A stretch of 35,051 nt of DNA from an uncultured Myxococcales bacterium. GTDB lineage: Bacteria; Myxococcota_A; Bradymonadia; UBA7976; UBA1532. The notes under the pieces are model-generated. The model was not told the origin of the DNA. It saw only the letters and a list, made by a program, of their open reading frames with translations, and made no database searches. Both the position numbers and the translations under genes were made by a program. The DNA is taken from contig CAINDO010000129.1 of NCBI GenBank assembly GCA_903847385.1, positions 1 through 35,051 of the forward strand. The letters run 5' to 3'. Below are positions 32,178 to 35,051 of the stretch, in pieces (positions within the stretch are counted from its first letter, which is position 1; every line of letters starts with the position of its first letter).

Positions 32178-35051
32178 ATGATTCACCGCAAGGGCGTCCC
32201 CCCCCGCGCCGGCCGCCGCGCCGTCGCAGCGCTGGGACTGGCCTCGTTCGCGGCCCTCGGGCTGTTCGGCTGCGACGACGCGTCGAACCTGCTGGGGACG
32301 GAGGCCGACGCCACGGTCGACGCCGGCCCGGTCCAGCCCGTCCGGGACGCCTTCGTGGCCCCCGACGTGCCGGACATGACCGCCCTCGGCGAGTTCGGCA
32401 CCCCCTGTGAAGACGGCCGCGACTGTCTCTCCGGGTACTGCGTCGAGGGGCCCATCGGCGGCAAGGTCTGCACCCAGACCTGCACCGACACCTGCCCGGG
32501 CGGCTTCGAGTGCGCGTTCATCACCAACGGTGGCGCGGACCGGACGTTCGTGTGTCTGGCCGACAAGCCCGAGCTTTGCAAGCCCTGCGAGACGGACCTG
32601 GACTGCGACGACAACGCCGATCTGTGCCTGAAGATCGGCAACGGCATGTACTGTGGCGAGGACTGCGCCACGGACGGGCACTGCCCCGATGGCTACGAGT
32701 GCATCGACGCGCTCGACGACGCCGGCGCGGTCCGCGGGCGCCAGTGCGCCCCGACCGGCGGCGCCCCCTGCCTGCCCTGCACGGACGCCGACGGCGACAA
32801 GTACGGCGAGGGCGGCGACTGCCTCGGCTTCGACTGCAACGACAACGACCCGACCGTCTACGAGGGCGCCGAGGAGCTCTGCGACGGCAAGGACAACGAC
32901 TGCAACTCCGAGTCGGACGAGCGGCGCGCGCTCGGCGCGCCGCCCGCGGACATCACCTGTCTGAACCAGGGCGTCTGCGCCGCCACCGAGGTCACCTGCA
33001 CGAACGGCGCGTGGGGGTGCACCTACCCCGCCGGCTACGAGGCCGGCGCCGAGACCCGCTGCGACGGCCTGGACAACGACTGCGACGGCCGCCCGGACGA
33101 CGACATCGACCTGACCTCGGACCCGGCCAACTGCAGCTTCTGCGGCAACGTCTGCCGGTTCGACCACGCGGAAGGCATCTGTGACGCGGCCAACTGCCAG
33201 CTCGGCCCCTGCGAGGTCGGCTTCTTCAACGCCGACGGCAACGACGGCAACGGCTGCGAGTACGGCTGCAACCCGACCCAGGGCGGCGTCGAGGTCTGCG
33301 ACGAGATCGACAACAACTGCGACGGCCTCGTCGACGAGGGCTTCGACACGATGCGCGACCCGCTGCACTGCGGTCGTTGCGGTTTCGCGTGCGTCGTGGA
33401 TCACGCGCTCCCCGCCTGTGATGCCGGCACGTGCGCCATCGAGAACTGTGAGCCCGGCTACGTCGACCTCGACCAGGATCCGCGCAACGGGTGCGAGCTC
33501 CCCTGCACGCCCAGCAACGACGGCGTCGAGATCTGCGACACCGTGGACAACAACTGTGACGGCCGGGTCGACGAGACGTTCGACCTGTCCTCGGACCTGG
33601 AGCACTGCGGCGACTGCAACACGGCGTGCGCGTACGACAACGGCACGGCCATCTGCGACCGCGGCCAGTGCGAGCTCGACCGCTGCGACGTGGGTCACTG
33701 GAACCTGAACGAGGACACGGCGGACGGCTGCGAGTACACCTGCGGCATCACGTTCAACGGCGCCGAGGCCTGCGACCTGACCGACAATGACTGCGACGGC
33801 CTCATCGACGAGGACTTCGACACGCAGACGGACGTCCTCAACTGCGGCGGGTGCCTGCACGTTTGTCAGATCCAGAACGCCCAGGCGGCCTGCGTGGCCG
33901 GGGGCTGCGCGCTCGCGCAGTGCAACGAGGGCTTCTGGGACCTCGACCATAATCAGATCAACGGCTGCGAGTACATCTGCAACCCGACGAACGGCGGCGT
34001 CGAGAGCTGCGACCTCGTCGACAACGACTGCGACGGCCTCATCGACGAGGACTTCGATCTCCTCACGAACGTGGACAACTGCGGCGCGTGCGGCGCCGGC
34101 TGCGCGCTGAACAACGCCGCGGCCCGCTGCGCGGGCGGAGAGTGCGCCGTGCGCGAGTGCCTGGGCGGGTTCCAGGACCTCGACGGCCTGTCCGAGAACG
34201 GCTGCGAGTACGGCTGCCTGCCCAGCAACGGCGGCATCGAACTGTGTGACGGCATCGACAACAACTGCGACGGCGCCGCGGACGAGGACTTCGACACGCA
34301 GACGGATCTGGCGAACTGCGGCGGGTGCAACCGCGCCTGCGAGTTCCCGAACGGGATTCCCCTCTGCGACGCGGGTCAGTGCCGCATGGTCGGCTGCGCC
34401 GACGGCTTCGTGGACCTCAACCGCGATCCTTCGGACGGCTGCGAGTACGCTTGCAGTGTCCAGGCCGGACCGGACGAGCCCGATCCGCAGGGGACGGACA
34501 GCAACTGCGACGGGTACGACGGCGACCTGAACCGCGCCATCTTCGTCTCGGCTGCGGATGGCGCCGACGGCAACGACGGCCTGCTCCCCAGCCGTCCGGT
34601 GCGCTCCATCGGCCGCGCCTTCACGTTGGCGCTGGCCTTCTCGGGCCTGCGGACCCAGGTCATCATCACCGCCGGCAACTACGGCGGCGTCAATCTCTCG
34701 CTCGTCTCCGGTGCAGGCTACTTCGGCGGCTACTCCGGCGACTTCCGTCGGCGTACGGCCGAGCACTCGGTCGTGACGGCCGAGGGTGGCGTGATGGCCT
34801 CGGATCTGCGCGCGGGCACGGTGCTCGACCAGGTCGATCTCGTCGCCCCGGACGCGGTCGGCGCTGGCGCCAGCTCGACGGCGCTCTACGTGGTCAACTC
34901 CGGCGCGAACCTGGCGCTGCGGGCCGTGACCGTCACGGCGGGCAACGGTGTCGCCGGTCTGCCCGGCCTCGGCGGCAGCCTCGGAAACGCCGGCTCGCAG
35001 GGCGCCAACGCTGCCGGCAACGGCGGCGGCGGCGGCGGCACGGGCGGCGGG
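32178..35051 (+). CDS. MopE-type Cys-rich lipoprotein with beta-helix region (runs off right edge)
   Basis: The frame is open for 958 codons to the window end. The signal peptide (MIHRKGVPPRAGRRAVAALG) ends in lipobox GLFGC and an Asp/Ala linker follows. The first 190 residues are closely related to the paralogue at 11518 (EFGTPCEDGRDCLSGYCVEG, then CKPCETDLDCDDNADLCLKI). Seven clear MopE-type motifs (CDGLDNDCDGRPDD, CDEIDNNCDGLVDE and others) and one degenerate copy (GTDSNCDGYDGD) sit in 65-70-residue units ending NGCEYxC. From about residue 785 the protein changes to a parallel beta-helix-like region (SAADGADGNDGLLPSRPVRS, VIITAGNYGGVNLSLVSGAG) of the DUF1565/pectate-lyase-like type. The visible end is a Gly-rich tract. 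It is probably displayed on the surface; metal binding is inferred from the repeats. Confidence 0.88.
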   Translation, partial: MIHRKGVPPRAGRRAVAALGLASFAALGLFGCDDASNLLGTEADATVDAGPVQPVRDAFVAPDVPDMTALGEFGTPCEDGRDCLSGYCVEGPIGGKVCTQTCTDTCPGGFECAFITNGGADRTFVCLADKPELCKPCETDLDCDDNADLCLKIGNGMYCGEDCATDGHCPDGYECIDALDDAGAVRGRQCAPTGGAPCLPCTDADGDKYGEGGDCLGFDCNDNDPTVYEGAEELCDGKDNDCNSESDERRALGAPPADITCLNQGVCAATEVTCTNGAWGCTYPAGYEAGAETRCDGLDNDCDGRPDDDIDLTSDPANCSFCGNVCRFDHAEGICDAANCQLGPCEVGFFNADGNDGNGCEYGCNPTQGGVEVCDEIDNNCDGLVDEGFDTMRDPLHCGRCGFACVVDHALPACDAGTCAIENCEPGYVDLDQDPRNGCELPCTPSNDGVEICDTVDNNCDGRVDETFDLSSDLEHCGDCNTACAYDNGTAICDRGQCELDRCDVGHWNLNEDTADGCEYTCGITFNGAEACDLTDNDCDGLIDEDFDTQTDVLNCGGCLHVCQIQNAQAACVAGGCALAQCNEGFWDLDHNQINGCEYICNPTNGGVESCDLVDNDCDGLIDEDFDLLTNVDNCGACGAGCALNNAAARCAGGECAVRECLGGFQDLDGLSENGCEYGCLPSNGGIELCDGIDNNCDGAADEDFDTQTDLANCGGCNRACEFPNGIPLCDAGQCRMVGCADGFVDLNRDPSDGCEYACSVQAGPDEPDPQGTDSNCDGYDGDLNRAIFVSAADGADGNDGLLPSRPVRSIGRAFTLALAFSGLRTQVIITAGNYGGVNLSLVSGAGYFGGYSGDFRRRTAEHSVVTAEGGVMASDLRAGTVLDQVDLVAPDAVGAGASSTALYVVNSGANLALRAVTVTAGNGVAGLPGLGGSLGNAGSQGANAAGNGGGGGGTGGG
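32869..34450 (+). repeat. MopE-type repeat array
   Basis: Seven tandem units of about 65-70 residues. Each has the core C-D-x-x-D-N-D/N-C-D-G-x-x-D-E, then a CGxC...C cluster, and ends NGCEYxC or a variant. Units around 33770-34050 are closest to one another, suggesting recent duplication within the array. Confidence 0.8.

Noticed and set aside
30945..34766. A minus-strand open frame of 1,273 codons across the HDOD and second MopE-type genes
   Set aside because: It spans two real genes and an intergenic region, has Val/Ala-rich composition and no domain; it is an effect of high GC and repeat coding on the plus strand.
35000..35051. Gly-rich tract at the right edge considered as a separate simple repeat
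   Set aside because: It is in frame with the second MopE-type lipoprotein and is part of its coding sequence.

Overview
The window is very GC-rich (about 70%), densely coded DNA, most likely from a member of the Myxococcota or a related former-deltaproteobacterial lineage. The support is many lipoproteins with Asp/Ala/Pro-rich linkers after the lipobox, two long Cys-rich lipoproteins built from MopE-type metal-binding repeats, a Ser/Thr kinase fused to an NB-ARC ATPase and TPR repeats, and a multi-winged-helix protein of a type I recall as a paralogous family in myxobacteria. Lineage is inferred from gene content; no rRNA or tRNA gene was seen.

Layout. 1-3719 (minus): the start of a lipoprotein, preceded by a kinase/NB-ARC/TPR gene broken by an apparent frameshift near 1180. 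3812-4621 (plus): a secreted Asp-box (BNR) repeat protein. 4631-11518 (minus): a likely three-gene unit of a MopE-type lipoprotein, a B12-binding-type radical SAM enzyme whose C-terminus carries a lipobox-like segment and eight DP-P-D repeats, and a Cys-rich propeller-like lipoprotein. 11591-16711 (plus): two stand-alone cyclic-nucleotide-binding-fold proteins, arginine N-succinyltransferase (AstA), two unknown proteins and a deoxyhypusine synthase-like enzyme. 16698-19416: head-to-head MFS transporter and amino-acid permease. 19424-26004: two lipoproteins sharing a duplicated promoter/signal-peptide cassette, an HNH endonuclease of DUF222 type, and a winged-helix protein. 26053-30885 (minus): a complete BMP-family ABC uptake operon, probably for nucleosides. 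31077-32039 (plus): an HDOD protein. 32178 to the right edge (plus): a second MopE-type lipoprotein, cut by the window end.

Two observations stand out. The first is the radical SAM enzyme fused in one reading frame to what looks like an exported, repeat-bearing candidate substrate (5832-8282). The second is a small putative regulon: three minus-strand genes (starts 21916, 23545, 26004) share a palindrome close to GTGGGATCCCAC, then 26-27 bp, then GCTACGGT ending 6-8 nt before the ATG. This arrangement predicts leaderless mRNAs under one activator or repressor.

There is no gene-free stretch over 300 bases. The larger intergenic regions (23546-23720, 30886-31076, 32040-32177) are promoter regions and are described below. 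No CRISPR array, insertion sequence, rRNA or tRNA was recognised.
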